Positions 10,700 to 22,200 of a DNA stretch of 64,000 nt are shown piece by piece. The stretch comes from Glycine soja. Lineage: Eukaryota > Streptophyta > Magnoliopsida > Fabales > Fabaceae. The stretch covers positions 42,273,562 through 42,337,561 of the forward strand of contig NC_041010.1 in the NCBI RefSeq assembly GCF_004193775.1, written 5' to 3'. Every line of letters begins with the position of its first letter. Position 1 is the first letter of the stretch. The notes beneath the pieces are model-generated. The model did not search any database. It was given only the letters and a program-made list of their open reading frames with translations, and had not been told where the DNA came from. Both the position numbers and the translations under genes were made by a program.

Positions 10700-12250
10700 A
10701 AATCAATTGAAATGGGGATTATGCTATGAATCCAATGATGATTTCTTTAGATGATATTATAATAAAATATGAGATATAAGATAGATGGATCAAAAGGTTA
10801 AAGAAAAAGGGAAAAAAAATGGCATGAGTTTATTTTTTTTAATAAAATTAATATTTTAATAAATTAATATTTATTGATAAAAAAATATTATGATAGAATA
10901 TTTTTGTACATGTCTTTGAGAAGTCTTGAGTACTCTTATGTTAGACTGGCATGCAGGTAGTTAATTTGACATGTATCAGTCGACTTTTATTATAAATATA
11001 ATTACGGTTGCATGTAAGCATAACATATATATAGAAAATTATATTTGAACACTCCTTGAAGTGTAGATATCTTAATAGGGATAATAAGAGAAGAGAAATA
11101 AGTGATTGAAATGATTATTAACATAATGTTACAAGAAGAGAGAGCTAAAAATAAATGAAAGATATTAATATTATTAGTGTCTAAATACCATAATTCTGGC
11201 ATATATAGTTTCTCCATCACAAGAAATAGTGGTTGATAAAAAAGGCATAAAAATGAAAAGAGAGGGGGACAGAGAGAGGGAGAGGGGACAAGTCATATAA
11301 GAAATTAATAGTCATTGTTCATTGTTAGCATAGAAATCAAACAAAATTTATTTGTGGATAGCTGGAGTCGAAAGAGAGTAGAAAAAAAAGAGTTTATTGA
11401 TGATGTATTATTAGTGTACATTTTTTGTGTTGCCAATTAATAAAAATTATCATTGATATTACTGGTTTTTAATAAAGTTATTACAATAAAATAAATTTTT
11501 TATTATATATGATGATTTATAATTAAATGATAATCTGAATTATTTTATATAAAGAATACATATTTAATTTTTTTTCAAAAAAAAAGTTTATATGTTATAA
11601 ATAATACAATATGAAAAAAGGACTGAGAAATAAAAAGTGTTTATAAGGTGTTTGTATTATAATAAATACTCTTTTTAGATAGTATTATAAGAAATACTTA
11701 ACCAGTGTAATATGATACAGTTAATAAATAATATTGTTTTTTAAAGTATTTTATTAGAAATATGATTTCCATACCTATGTATAACAAAAAGTATTTATTA
11801 AGAAAAAAGTTTAATGACTATAATATTAATATAAAATATTTTTATATTATCAATTTATTAAAAATAGTTATATCTAATATCAACAAACTTATTATATATA
11901 ATAATTTATAATTAAATACACATATATAAATATTTTAAATTTTCAATCAATAACTTATTTTTTTTTAAAAAAAATAAATCATTAAATAAATCTCAATTTA
12001 ATCTCTCACCGTTAACTAGATATATCTTGCTTTTTAAAAAAAACTACATTAGATGTCTTTGTATATCTTATCTGATCATCCGTAATATAATGGAAGGAAA
12101 CGTTGATTTGAGGGGGACCCTATCTGGATTGTTACCATGTGGAACAGAAGAAGCGTTGACTGAGTGTAGAGGAATCAGCGTTGAATATTGACTAACTATA
12201 GAAAGCTATTCATGATAGCCTGTTGTATTTTGATGATCTTGAAAATAAAT
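10700..12250. other. AT-rich non-coding part of the mobile block
   Basis: No coding similarity recognised. Long AT-rich runs. A purine-rich GAGAGGGGGACAGAGAGAGG patch sits near 11260-11290. Around 12100-12200 is a less AT-rich stretch of unknown nature. Confidence 0.5.
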
Positions 12251-12251
12251 T

Positions 12252-12378
12252 TCTTTGCCTTGCTTTATTTTCCCATTTTTTTCCCCTAAATCATACACAC
12301 ATATCGGCTGATATTAATGTACTGTTGTAGGTTTTGATATGTCGAATTGGTTGCCTTGAGCAGCCAATGTTAACATAA
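12252..12378. repeat. segment B, copy 2
   Basis: Second copy of the block at 7517-7643. The short reading frame MSNWLP is interrupted here by TGA (CCTTGAGCAGCC against CCTCGAGCAGCC in copy 1). Confidence 0.75.
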
Positions 12379-12449
12379 TAACATGCATACACAGGAAATG
12401 ATGTTGGAAGAAAATTTTTGCTTGATGGAGAGGTCACTATTGACACAAT

Positions 12450-12705
12450 TACCGTACTCTTCTCTTTCTTCCTGCTTAGGGGGCACTGTTCATTGTCATG
12501 GAACATGCATAAATGCTTTTTTCTATGTTTTAGAAAGTCTTGGAAGAGATTGTGGTAAAAATTTGTATTAAAAATAAAAGTCAGCGAAAGACCAATAGAT
12601 ACATAGATTTAACATGCAGACAGAGAGAGTTCCTTATTTTTCTATCAAAAAATAGATACAAAGAGTCTCACATGACATAATCAATGATGCAATGAAAATC
12701 TTCTG
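12450..12705. repeat. segment A, copy 2
   Basis: Second copy of the block at 6777-7030, with scattered substitutions and small indels. It follows segment B by about 70 bp here, the opposite order from copy 1. Confidence 0.8.
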
Positions 12706-13202
12706 GTTTCTGTAACAACTTATTTTTGTGAAGGTCTTTTTTTTTTCTCTTCATATTCTCACAATATTTCATTTGCCATTTACTTTTGTAAAAGTCTCAC
12801 AATAGATACATATTTTAAATATGATTTCAGAGTCATCACAAAATGTCATAACTTTAAGTTTAGTGATATCAAATATTTTCGGAAATTATATGATCAGGGG
12901 ACTAAATCTCACTCTCAAATATTCCTCCATCACCCTCAATATTTTGTTTAATTTGATTATCTTTTGTAATATTTTGTATAAATAGTATATTTTATTTTAT
13001 TCCTGTTATATAATAAAAAATAAAAAATCAACTGACACGTGTTTGAACTTATGTATCTTTTTTACTTTTCTGAACAATTTGAATATTTGACTTTGAACAC
13101 TAAATATATTATTCATATTAAATCTATTATTATTTGCACGTTGGTTTTTATTTATAAACACCCATTTGGGTAACACCATCACTTGATGCCTACCTTTCTA
13201 TT

Positions 13203-13350
13203 AAGAGTGAAAAGGAAGAAGAATTGAAGAAGGAGAAGGGATAAAGCAGAAACACAAACAAAAGCTAGAGGAGCGTGAAAGGTTAACGTCTTATTTATTT
13301 AAAGAGTGAAAAGGAAGAAGAACTGAAGAAGGAGAACGGGCAAAGCAGAA
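13203..13350. repeat. direct repeat of about 48 bp, two copies
   Basis: AAGAGTGAAAAGGAAGAAGA begins at 13203 and again at 13302. Each is followed by TGAAGAAGGAGAA, then a few differing bases and AAAGCAGAA. The period is about 99 bp. No coding function recognised. Confidence 0.8.
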
Positions 13351-14470
13351 CAAAACAAAACACGTTGTTAAATTTTTTCCAAAATTCCAATTTTGTCAAC
13401 TATAGGCGTCCACGTGTCAAATTTTTAAGCTACATTTCAGGGTTTTTCATGTACTTCTCTTTTGGCTTTGCAAATGTGGCTGCAAGTGTGTTTGTTTAGG
13501 GTTACAAAACCTTCATTTTTCTGTGGATCATTTGCCTAAGTTTATGTACTTTAACTTGTATATCATTTTAAATTTTCACAAAAATGTAGATATTTGACTT
13601 TGAACACTTAATATAATATGTATATTAAATCTCATTATTTTCAAAAAAAAAAATTATTTCCCTTGCAAGACGCATTGCGAAATGGAAGGAAAAGAAAATA
13701 ATAATCATTTATCATCAATATTTTGTAGTTTCAAACACAATCTTATTATAAATAAATAGTAAGTTTCTTTACTGTTTCACACTATACTTCATTTTATTCC
13801 TATTATGTAATAATTTTTTTTTCTATTTTTAGATTTAGTTTCTCTCCTGAATTTTTGTATGAATTTACAAGAGAGCAAGATTTTGAAGTTTTTATGGTTT
13901 ATGTGGAATCCTCTTTCATGGGTCAGTGGCATCCCCTCATTTTTTAAAATTCATCAAATTTGTAAATAAAATCTTATATTTTTTTAATTTTATTTCATCT
14001 ATATTTATATAATTAAATCCACTAATTTTATTTTTTATAATTTACTTTCCGCTGACTTAGGGTCTTGGGTGCCATTGCTTTGGCCCATGGAGGAGTAAGT
14101 TGATGTATACTTTTAAATTTTCATTATATATTTTGTTGGAAATATTTATTTTGATATTTATGTGTGAATGCACATAATAGAATAGACTTTCAAAATAATG
14201 ATTTTCATCCCTGATTCAAATTTGTCTTCTAAATGAAGTTTTGTAATAATAATTAGACTCATATGACATTTAAAAAATAAATTCATGTTATTAGTCATAT
14301 TATTATTATGTGTAGTTGATTTAACTTTAACAAGTGTATTTATTTTTTATTTTATTAATTTGTCAACTTATTATATATTTTTTTTAATGTTTTATTTTTT
14401 TATCAGACAGGCAAAACCAAAATAATTCTCGAGTTTTCTTTCCTAATTCTTTTTATTCCCCCCCATTAGA

Positions 14471-14643
14471 AAACAAACTAAGAAACTATAAAAGAACATA
14501 ACCTACATAATAATAATAATTATTATTATAATAATAATAATACTAAGGAAAAAGAAACTAAACAAAAATAATTCGCAAGTTTTCTTCCCTAATCCTTTTT
14601 TTTCCTGATTAGAAAACTAACTAAGAAACAATTATTTTCTCTC

Positions 14644-14677
<34 letters not shown>

Positions 14678-14713
14678 GCAGGCTTTGTTGTTCTATAGTT
14701 TCTTAGTTTGTTT
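14471..14713. repeat. 20-bp perfect inverted repeat around (ATT)n tracts
   Basis: AAACAAACTAAGAAACTATA at 14471-14490 is the exact reverse complement of 14694-14713. Between them lie AAT/ATT microsatellites (about 14508-14542 and 14644-14677) and a second, diverged direct copy of the left flank near 14559-14625. It may be a small palindromic element inside the mobile block. Confidence 0.7.
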
Positions 14714-15379
14714 TATAATCAAAAGGTAACTTTTTTTCTTTTATTTCCTGTAATTTTTATCATGTATTTCTTTCTCTTATATGTTTGGTTTCTTTGAGCC
14801 AAATCATTATTTTCTTTTGCTTTTGATGAATGTCTAACCTCTTTTATGTAGTTTTAAGCATATTAGAAATCAAATAGTAAGTTTACGGTCAATATATGAA
14901 AAAAGGATTATAGAAATTAGCATTTAATATTTTATAATTTCAAGCACAATATTATTATAAATAATAAATTTCTTTATTATTTCACATTATATTTTATTTT
15001 ATTCAATAAAAAATAAAAACTCAACTAACCGTAGGTACACGCATGGATATGCACGGGTCACCAACTAGTTTTTAACAATGGACAGTATAAAAATATTTCC
15101 CTTTACATTACATGAAAATTATTTTCTTTACAAGACAATTCTGAAAATTTTACTAATATTAAAACAACTAAAACCTTTCATAAGTTATTTATATTATTCT
15201 GTAAGATTATTTCACATCTTGTAGTTATATTAATTACTAATATCATACATTATATGTAGGGAGTTTCCAATAAGTGATGAGCGTTATTAGAATTAAGAAA
15301 CTACTGAATATCCAATAAGTGAGATGTATATAACGGTGACAAATATTATAACAGTGAACTTCACATAACATAACCTACA

Positions 15380-15388
15380 ATATATAAA
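15380..15388 (+). promoter_or_regulatory. putative TATA box of the P450 gene
   Basis: ATATATAAA lies about 100 bp upstream of the ATG at 15487 and about 310 bp downstream of the Helitron-like end, so the core promoter appears to be outside the inserted element. Position-based guess only. Confidence 0.4.
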
Positions 15389-15486
15389 TTCTCAAAATGA
15401 GCTTGAACTTTCTCAAGAGAGGAAATTAGACTAAAGAAATAGAGATTTTAGATTTCATTATAACCAAAAACAAATAGAGAAAAAAA

Positions 15487-17016
15487 ATGGGATTATGGTT
15501 TTATCTTCTTGCATGTATTTCTACCTATATACTTCTTCAATCCCTTCACAAAGTCATCCGCAATAAGAGGCTACCACCAAGCCCTCCTGCCATACCCATC
15601 TTAGGTAACATATTTTGGCTCCTTAAGTCATCAAAGAATTTTGCTGATCTTGAACCTGTCCTTCGCTCTTTACGTTCCAAGTACGGTAACATTGTTTCCA
15701 TTCACATTGGTTCTACACCTTCCATTTTCATAACATGTCACGAAGCTGCTCATAGAGCACTTGTTAAAAATGGCACTATCTTTGCTGATCGTCCTTTGGC
15801 TCTTCAAACCACCCAAGTTTTCTTCCCTAACCAATACACCGTTACTACTTCTCCCTATGGCCACAATTGGAGGTTTATGCGCCAAAACTTAATGCAAGTA
15901 ATTCAACCTTCTAGATTAAGTTTATATTCTCATTGTCGAAAATGGGCATTAAGTATATTAAAGAAACATATTCTAGATGAAATTGAGCTGGGGAATAAGG
16001 CCATAGCAATTGATAGTTATTTCAATTCTACATTATATGCTTTATTTTCATATATATGTTTTGGAGACAAATTTGATGAGGAAACCGTTAGGAATATCCA
16101 GAGGGTGCAACATTGTTTTCTTCACAATTTCATTAAATTCAATGTGTTGAATTTCGTACCGGTCTTGTCTAAGATCGTGTTTAGGAGATTGTGGAGAGAG
16201 ATCTTGGGAATTCGTCAAAGTCAGGTGAATGTGTTCCTCCCTATCATAAAAGCACGCCATGAGAAAATAAAAGGCAAGGTAGGTGTTAAAGATGAGAATG
16301 AAGAAGAGTTTAAGCCTTATGTGGATACCCTTTTTGATATGAAACTCCCTAGCAATGGATGCAAGCTAAAGGATGAAGAGTTGGTGAGTATGTGTGCTGA
16401 GTTTATGATAGGTGGCACAGACACAACGGTTACGACGTGGATATGGACCATGGCGAATTTAGTGAAGTACCAACACATACAAGAGAAGTTGTTTGATGAA
16501 ATTAAGGAAGTTGTGGAACCTGATGAGGACATTGAGGTGGAGCATTTGAAAAGGATGCCTTATTTGAAGGCTGTGGTGTTAGAGACCTTAAGGAGGCACC
16601 CTCCGGGGCATTTTATATTGCCTAGGGCAGTCACACAGGACACTGTTATGGACGGTCATGATATACCAAAAAATGCAATTGTGAATTTTCTTGTGGCTGA
16701 ATTTGGGTGGGATCCAAATGTGTGGGAAGATCCTATGGAGTTTAAACCAGAGAGGTTTTTGAGGCATGGTGGAGATTCTAAATTTGATCTGAAAGGGACT
16801 ATAGAGATCAAAATGATGCCTTTTGGTGCAGGAAGGAGAGTTTGTCCTGCAATTAGTATGGCAACACTTCACCTTGAGTACTTTGTGGCCAATTTGGTGA
16901 GGGATTTTAAATGGGCACTTGAAGATGGGTGTGAAGTTGACATGAGTGAGAAGCAGGCCTTCACTATTGTGATGAAGAATCCTTTGAGACCATGTGTGTC
17001 TCTAAGAAGCACTTGA
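15487..17016 (+). CDS. cytochrome P450, CYP89A-like
   Basis: Intact intronless 509-residue P450. Visible landmarks: N-terminal membrane anchor (about residues 2-19); proline hinge LPPSPP (29-34); I-helix oxygen-binding GGTDTT (309-314); K-helix ETLR (E366, R369); PERF (421-424); heme-binding PFGAGRRVCP with the cysteine thiolate at 453. Length and motif spacing are normal for a plant A-type, ER-anchored monooxygenase that takes electrons from NADPH-P450 reductase. The overall sequence (LPPSPPAIPILGN, TTWIWTMANLV, GHFILPRAV) recalls CYP89A members, which are commonly intronless. One Arabidopsis CYP89A acts on chlorophyll catabolites; whether this one does is unknown. The start is the first in-frame ATG in AAAAAAATGGG. 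The gene appears functional despite the mobile block about 420 bp upstream. Confidence 0.93.
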   Translation: MGLWFYLLACISTYILLQSLHKVIRNKRLPPSPPAIPILGNIFWLLKSSKNFADLEPVLRSLRSKYGNIVSIHIGSTPSIFITCHEAAHRALVKNGTIFADRPLALQTTQVFFPNQYTVTTSPYGHNWRFMRQNLMQVIQPSRLSLYSHCRKWALSILKKHILDEIELGNKAIAIDSYFNSTLYALFSYICFGDKFDEETVRNIQRVQHCFLHNFIKFNVLNFVPVLSKIVFRRLWREILGIRQSQVNVFLPIIKARHEKIKGKVGVKDENEEEFKPYVDTLFDMKLPSNGCKLKDEELVSMCAEFMIGGTDTTVTTWIWTMANLVKYQHIQEKLFDEIKEVVEPDEDIEVEHLKRMPYLKAVVLETLRRHPPGHFILPRAVTQDTVMDGHDIPKNAIVNFLVAEFGWDPNVWEDPMEFKPERFLRHGGDSKFDLKGTIEIKMMPFGAGRRVCPAISMATLHLEYFVANLVRDFKWALEDGCEVDMSEKQAFTIVMKNPLRPCVSLRST

Positions 17017-19669
17017 AGACACATAGATACCAGCTAGGATCCCAACTCATCTTTTCCAACCCCTCTTAAAAAAAGAAAATAAAAAATAGAAGAAAAAGTT
17101 TTATTTTATTTTATTTTGTGTAATCTTGAAGGATCAGTTGTAATTTGTAAAACTTTTTTATACTATCCCTGCACAAGTTTGACAACTGTTTTGTTCTCAT
17201 TATGTGTCATGCCCATATATATAGTTTTATACTATTATCTGCAGAGTTTAAACATTCTTTGCACTAGTAAAGTTGCTTTCAGATGTCAATGCCCAGGCAT
17301 GCTTGCACACAAATCCTCATAGTTAGAGCAAGCATATATAAGATAATGATATATATATTGAGGTATTAAAATGTTGCAAAGATCTATTTAATCTTTTCAA
17401 ATTTTTTATCCTAATTGTTACCTTAAAGAGGTGGATTACATGCCAACTAAATTCATACATGCAAAAGAAAATCGTTCATACTCAATTCATGATGTGTTGA
17501 GCTAAGTCCCATTACGGTTTGAATGAGCTACCATAAATGTAAGTTAACATAAATTATGATCTGTTCTATTACCCGTTTTAGCATAAATGTAGCTAAAACA
17601 GAGTGAATCAATTAAGGATTATATTAAACGGTCTCATATTATACTTTTAGGCTTTTAGCATATAAATTGGTGCTATGTACTAATTGAATAACCAACTCAA
17701 TAGTCCCGAATCCTCCCTGAGAACCAGAAAAGATTTCCTAATGGTGGATCATGCATGAACCAAACATTGGATTCAAGTTAAGAGTCTTGGCTCAGAACTA
17801 TATATCCTCACATGTCAGGTTTATGATTATGGTCATTGCACAGTTTAACGTAAATTCATATGAATTTAATGTGACACTCACGCTGCTATTTCACCTCCTG
17901 AAATTAAAGGGTGAAAGATGTTATTATATTGATGTCTTGAAAGCTGAAACTAATATAGTTTGGTAGGTTGGCTATGAAAGATTTCTAGCAAGTAAATGAC
18001 AAAACATTTGTCTTTGTTGCTGATCATACGTTTGGTAAAGGATTGATCACATTTGTTTTGTTACTCTTGTTCTTTCACTTCTTTTTTCACGCTCCTTTCT
18101 TAATACAACTACTAATGGTGGTAACAATAATGCATGATGTTTTTATCTTTGAGAATTTGGTATTGTATGGGTCAAACTGAGGCAGAATATGGTTTCAGTA
18201 TGAAATGATTAGCATTCTTTAATTTGTTTATGGTTAGAATTTTCGTACCAAATCACTCCTTTACACATTTGTAATCAGCTTACTTCTAATTCCTCACATG
18301 CTGTTCCTCATTTATTTATGTTTGCCTATGATCCAAGTGCAAAGCATTCTTCACATATCCAAGGACATACAACCTCATTCATAGCCACGTCTCTTTAGTC
18401 TGTAGTATATAAGGATAAGTAAGTTAATACCTAGAAAATTTGAGAATACAAAGCTTCTTAATTGACAAGGTAACTTTCTTGGATTGATGTTCATCACCTC
18501 ATTATTTTCCTAATTGATTGTCCTTTTAAATTATTGTAATTTCTTTAGCTACCCTATATAGTACCGTTACTAATGATATATATTTTATACTTGATAAACA
18601 CTAATATGCATTGCACTTGAGATAAATTGTCTGCATATAGTTTTTGGTATCATAGTTAAACCAAAGTAGTATAAACTGTCCTGTAGCTTCTTCTATAGCA
18701 GCTTTATAATTTATTAGTCTATCTTCTGAAGCATTGAGAAATAGGGTCTAAACTACATTGAATATTCTAATGCTTTAGTGCAAGTCTAACATTCATGTTT
18801 CATTTACAGGCCCAAGGTGAGGGACATCGAGATCAAACATGTAATAGTGTGTTAAGATGATATTTCTAAATCAGGTATATATGAACCTAGACATAATTAT
18901 ACTTGTATAGAAAAACAGATCACAAATGTGCTAATTAATAAGATTAAAAAACCTTTTGACTTAAATTTGTTTTATGCAATTTGTAGTGGACGGTTAAATG
19001 GAGTATGCTGCAGGGCACATGGTTATTTGCAATATCCGTGAACTGTTACTTGTTTTGGTGATGTTTGTATTTGGTTGAGAGAGAGAGAGAAAGAGAGAGA
19101 GATTAGTATAAGGTGTATAGACAATGCAGTATTAAAGGGTCCCATGAAGAATGGGCATCCACTAGCAACTTGGGCGCAGGTTTTGTCTCATGTACACTTA
19201 TGAAATTTAAACTATCTATTTCAATTTTCAAGTAATTTTATATTATTATCCAACATTGTATTATTATATCATTAAATAAATTCATAAATATATTTAATAT
19301 TAAATTTATTGAATTAATATATTATTAGCCAACGGTATAAACTTTTTTACATTAAAATAATTTATATTTTATTCTATATTTAATTTTTATGAGTTATTCT
19401 TTTAGCAAAATTTATAAGTAATCACTTACTAAACACAGATACATGCTATTTTATCATATATTGTTACATATTTATTTAATTACTACAATTAATATGTAAT
19501 GATTTTATTTTTATAATGTTATAGTTATAAAAATATCCAAAAACTATTTTTCCTGAAATTTACATAATTTTATAAAATATAACAAGCAGCAAGTTTGATA
19601 TCAATTTTATAAACTAACGAATAGTAATTAAATCACATAAGTAAGAAAATGATACATACATACATTCGT

Positions 19670-19674
<5 letters not shown>

Positions 19675-19732
<58 letters not shown>
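19675..19732. repeat. (TA)n microsatellite
   Basis: Uninterrupted alternating TA for about 58 bp. A similar tract follows at 19867-19907. Confidence 0.95.
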
Positions 19733-19734
<2 letters not shown>

Positions 19735-19864
19735 TAAGAAAAGGAGAGTTCGAAAGCTTGTTTTAACTTATATTTTAGTTTCTTTAAATTTATAAATAAA
19801 TTTACATTTTGGTATGCAGTTTATGGACATGGAACAGCTTAAAAATGCTAGTTATACGTTATCC

Positions 19865-19909
<45 letters not shown>

Positions 19910-21082
19910 TTACAGAAATAAAGTTATTTCGTTTCAATAAAAATAAAAACAACAAAACCAAGTTGAGGATACCAATAAAAAGATGGGTTTAGAGTCACTT
20001 TTATCATAAAAAATGTAATTCAATGTCAAAAAAAATCTTTGAAATTGTAATTTGTTTGATACTTTAATCTTGTAAAAAAAAAACTTACATTAAAGTTATA
20101 TATGTAACATGATATCTAAAGATGTATACGTAGATGATAGACGTTAGTCTAATTACTATTATTTTGATTCTTGACCCGAGTGTCAATTGTGTAAAATAAT
20201 TTATTAAAAATATTACGTGTGTAAAGTGCAACGAAACATGAGAGAGAAGAGGTTGAATCATATTTTTTTAAGGCTTTTTGAGTTCAATTATGTTTTTAAT
20301 TCTTGAAATTTAATGTGAAATCGGTTTTGGTCTCTCAATTTTTTTAAAAAAATTTAATTCTTCAATTTTTTTTAAAATGTATTTTAGTTTGTTTGCTTTA
20401 AAATATGTATTTTAAAAAATAATAATAAAAATAAGATTTTTTAAAAACATTTAGAAAATTTGAAAAACAATTCATTATAATTTATTTAAATATTAATTAT
20501 GGATATAAATTAAAAGTTCAATTATATATATATATATATATATATTATATCAATATATATTTAATTTTTTAAAATTAGTATATGTTTATATTTTTTTAAT
20601 GAAATATCTAAATTGTGTCATACTATAAGAAAGAAAAACTATTTATTTATATAAATATTACATAAATAACATTAAATTCGACATTAATACTTCATCTTGA
20701 TTCTAGTGTATTTATTTACATATACAGAGTTATATAGATAAATAGATATACATTTGTTTTTTTTTTTTAAATGTGTGTGATAAGCTCATTTGTTTAGATT
20801 TTGAATAACTAAAGTTATCCTATTATATAAGGAAAAAAAATATATTCACATACTTGTATTAAATGTTACATTAACACTTCTTATCCAGTTTAGATATATA
20901 GTTGTAAAACACATAATCAAATACAATAATACTACCTTTGAAAAAAATGTTTAAGCGAAAAAGCAGGGATAAGTGTTGTTGTAATGTAATGCAATGGTAT
21001 TACAGGCGTCATTTTGGTGTGCTGTGTGAGCTGTGACGGGGTTGCGTAGGCGTCGGTCGCACGTACGGCGTGTGGATGTTCT

Positions 21083-21088
21083 CACGTG
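21083..21088 (+). promoter_or_regulatory. G-box (CACGTG) upstream of the receptor-kinase gene
   Basis: CACGTG lies in a locally GC-rich stretch about 970 bp before the start codon and just upstream of a CA- and CT-rich region that looks like the transcribed leader. G-boxes bind bZIP/bHLH factors. Role here is inferred from position only. Confidence 0.35.
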
Positions 21089-21189
21089 CGGAACAGCCTT
21101 GCTTTGCTCCCATTGGTTCCCCTTTAATTCCCCAACATAGCAACAACTAGCACAAGCATTAACATTAGCAACCATCTATTCACACGCTC

Positions 21190-22050
21190 ACACTCACACG
21201 CACACTCTTTGGAATCACAGAAAGAAATCTCAGACACACACACACAACGCAGTGAGAGAGAGTGAGGGTTTTTATTTTAACGTTTTCGTTGTTATTCCTT
21301 TACAGCTCAACCTGCATTTCTCTCTCACACACTCGCATCTCAGATCGAAATCGAGGTCACTGAGTGAGTGAGTCGTGTTTAATTTTCTCTCTCTTTCTCA
21401 GCTTCCTCTATTTTCGCCATCGCTGTTCCTGCAATTCTGGCGCCGGATTAATTTACTTTGATTTTATGTTTTGCGCATTCAATGCTTTTGATTTCGATTG
21501 AATTTCTCTTTACTCTACTGTGTGTGCGAACTGCGAAGCTTTTCTAGCTGTTTACCTAGTGTGCTTCCGTGCTACTTTTTATTCTTTCGCTATCTAGATA
21601 GAATCGTGCTTGTGTTGCTGAGCTGAAATTTTTTTAACTGAACTTGAAGCATTTGCTCCTATTGTTTTATAGTATTATTGATTTTGTTCGTATGCGTCGT
21701 TTTTAATTACAATATAGAAAACTAATTTTGTGTTTTTATTTACTCGGTGAGGTTATGTTACATGTTTACTGGTTTTTTTAGTGTTATGTGAATAACTGCC
21801 GAAACAGAATTTATTTTTTGTCCGCTGTTATTAATTTCCGTTGATGAGTTTGTAATAAATGATATAATGATGATTCTTGTCTGTTGTAATCTCAGCATAG
21901 TTTTTTCCCCCCCCTTTTTTTGTTGTTGCAGGAAGTGTTTACGTTATTCTGCGCTGTTGATGTTCATACAAACTAGATAGCTACATGGTGGAGAGAGACA
22001 TTTTTCTCATATGACTTCTATTAGCTATATTATTATTGAGCGGTGTTGCT
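21190..22050 (+). other. probable 5' UTR and leader intron of the FEI-like gene
   Basis: CT- and CA-rich leader (about 21190-21355), then T-rich intron-like sequence ending in GTTGTTGCAG at about 21931, followed by about 120 bp to the ATG. The leader donor is not certain (a GAGGT lies near 21355). There are no long open frames. Confidence 0.4.
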
Positions 22051-22161
22051 ATGGGCATTTGTCTTTGGAAATGGCAATGGCCGTGGCTTCTTTATGTTCT
22101 GCTGATACATGTTGTAATCTATAAAAGCGGAGCAATCACCCCCGATGGTATGATCATGATT

Positions 22162-22200
<39 letters not shown>

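Larger units (their letters stand above)
12905..15064. repeat. three diverged copies of a Helitron-like 3' subterminal sequence
   Basis: Similar AT-rich stretches occur at about 12920-13035, 13695-13820 and 14915-15030. Shared elements are a TCAATATTTTGT-like start, TTATTATAAATA, a CACTATA/CACATTATA then TTTATTTTATT core, and (in the first and third copies) AATAAAAAATAAAAA then TCAACT. Only the last copy is followed by the hairpin and CTAG end. This suggests nested or tandem insertions of related elements, or internal duplication of one element's tail. Confidence 0.5.
17017..21180. other. long intergenic region, no gene seen
   Basis: No protein-coding or structural RNA gene recognised. It contains (TA)n microsatellites at about 19675-19732, 19867-19907 and 20523-20545, and a GA-rich tract at about 19077-19103. 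The sequence is strongly AT-rich from 19200 to 20950, and becomes GC-richer near 21000 at the next promoter. Confidence 0.6.
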
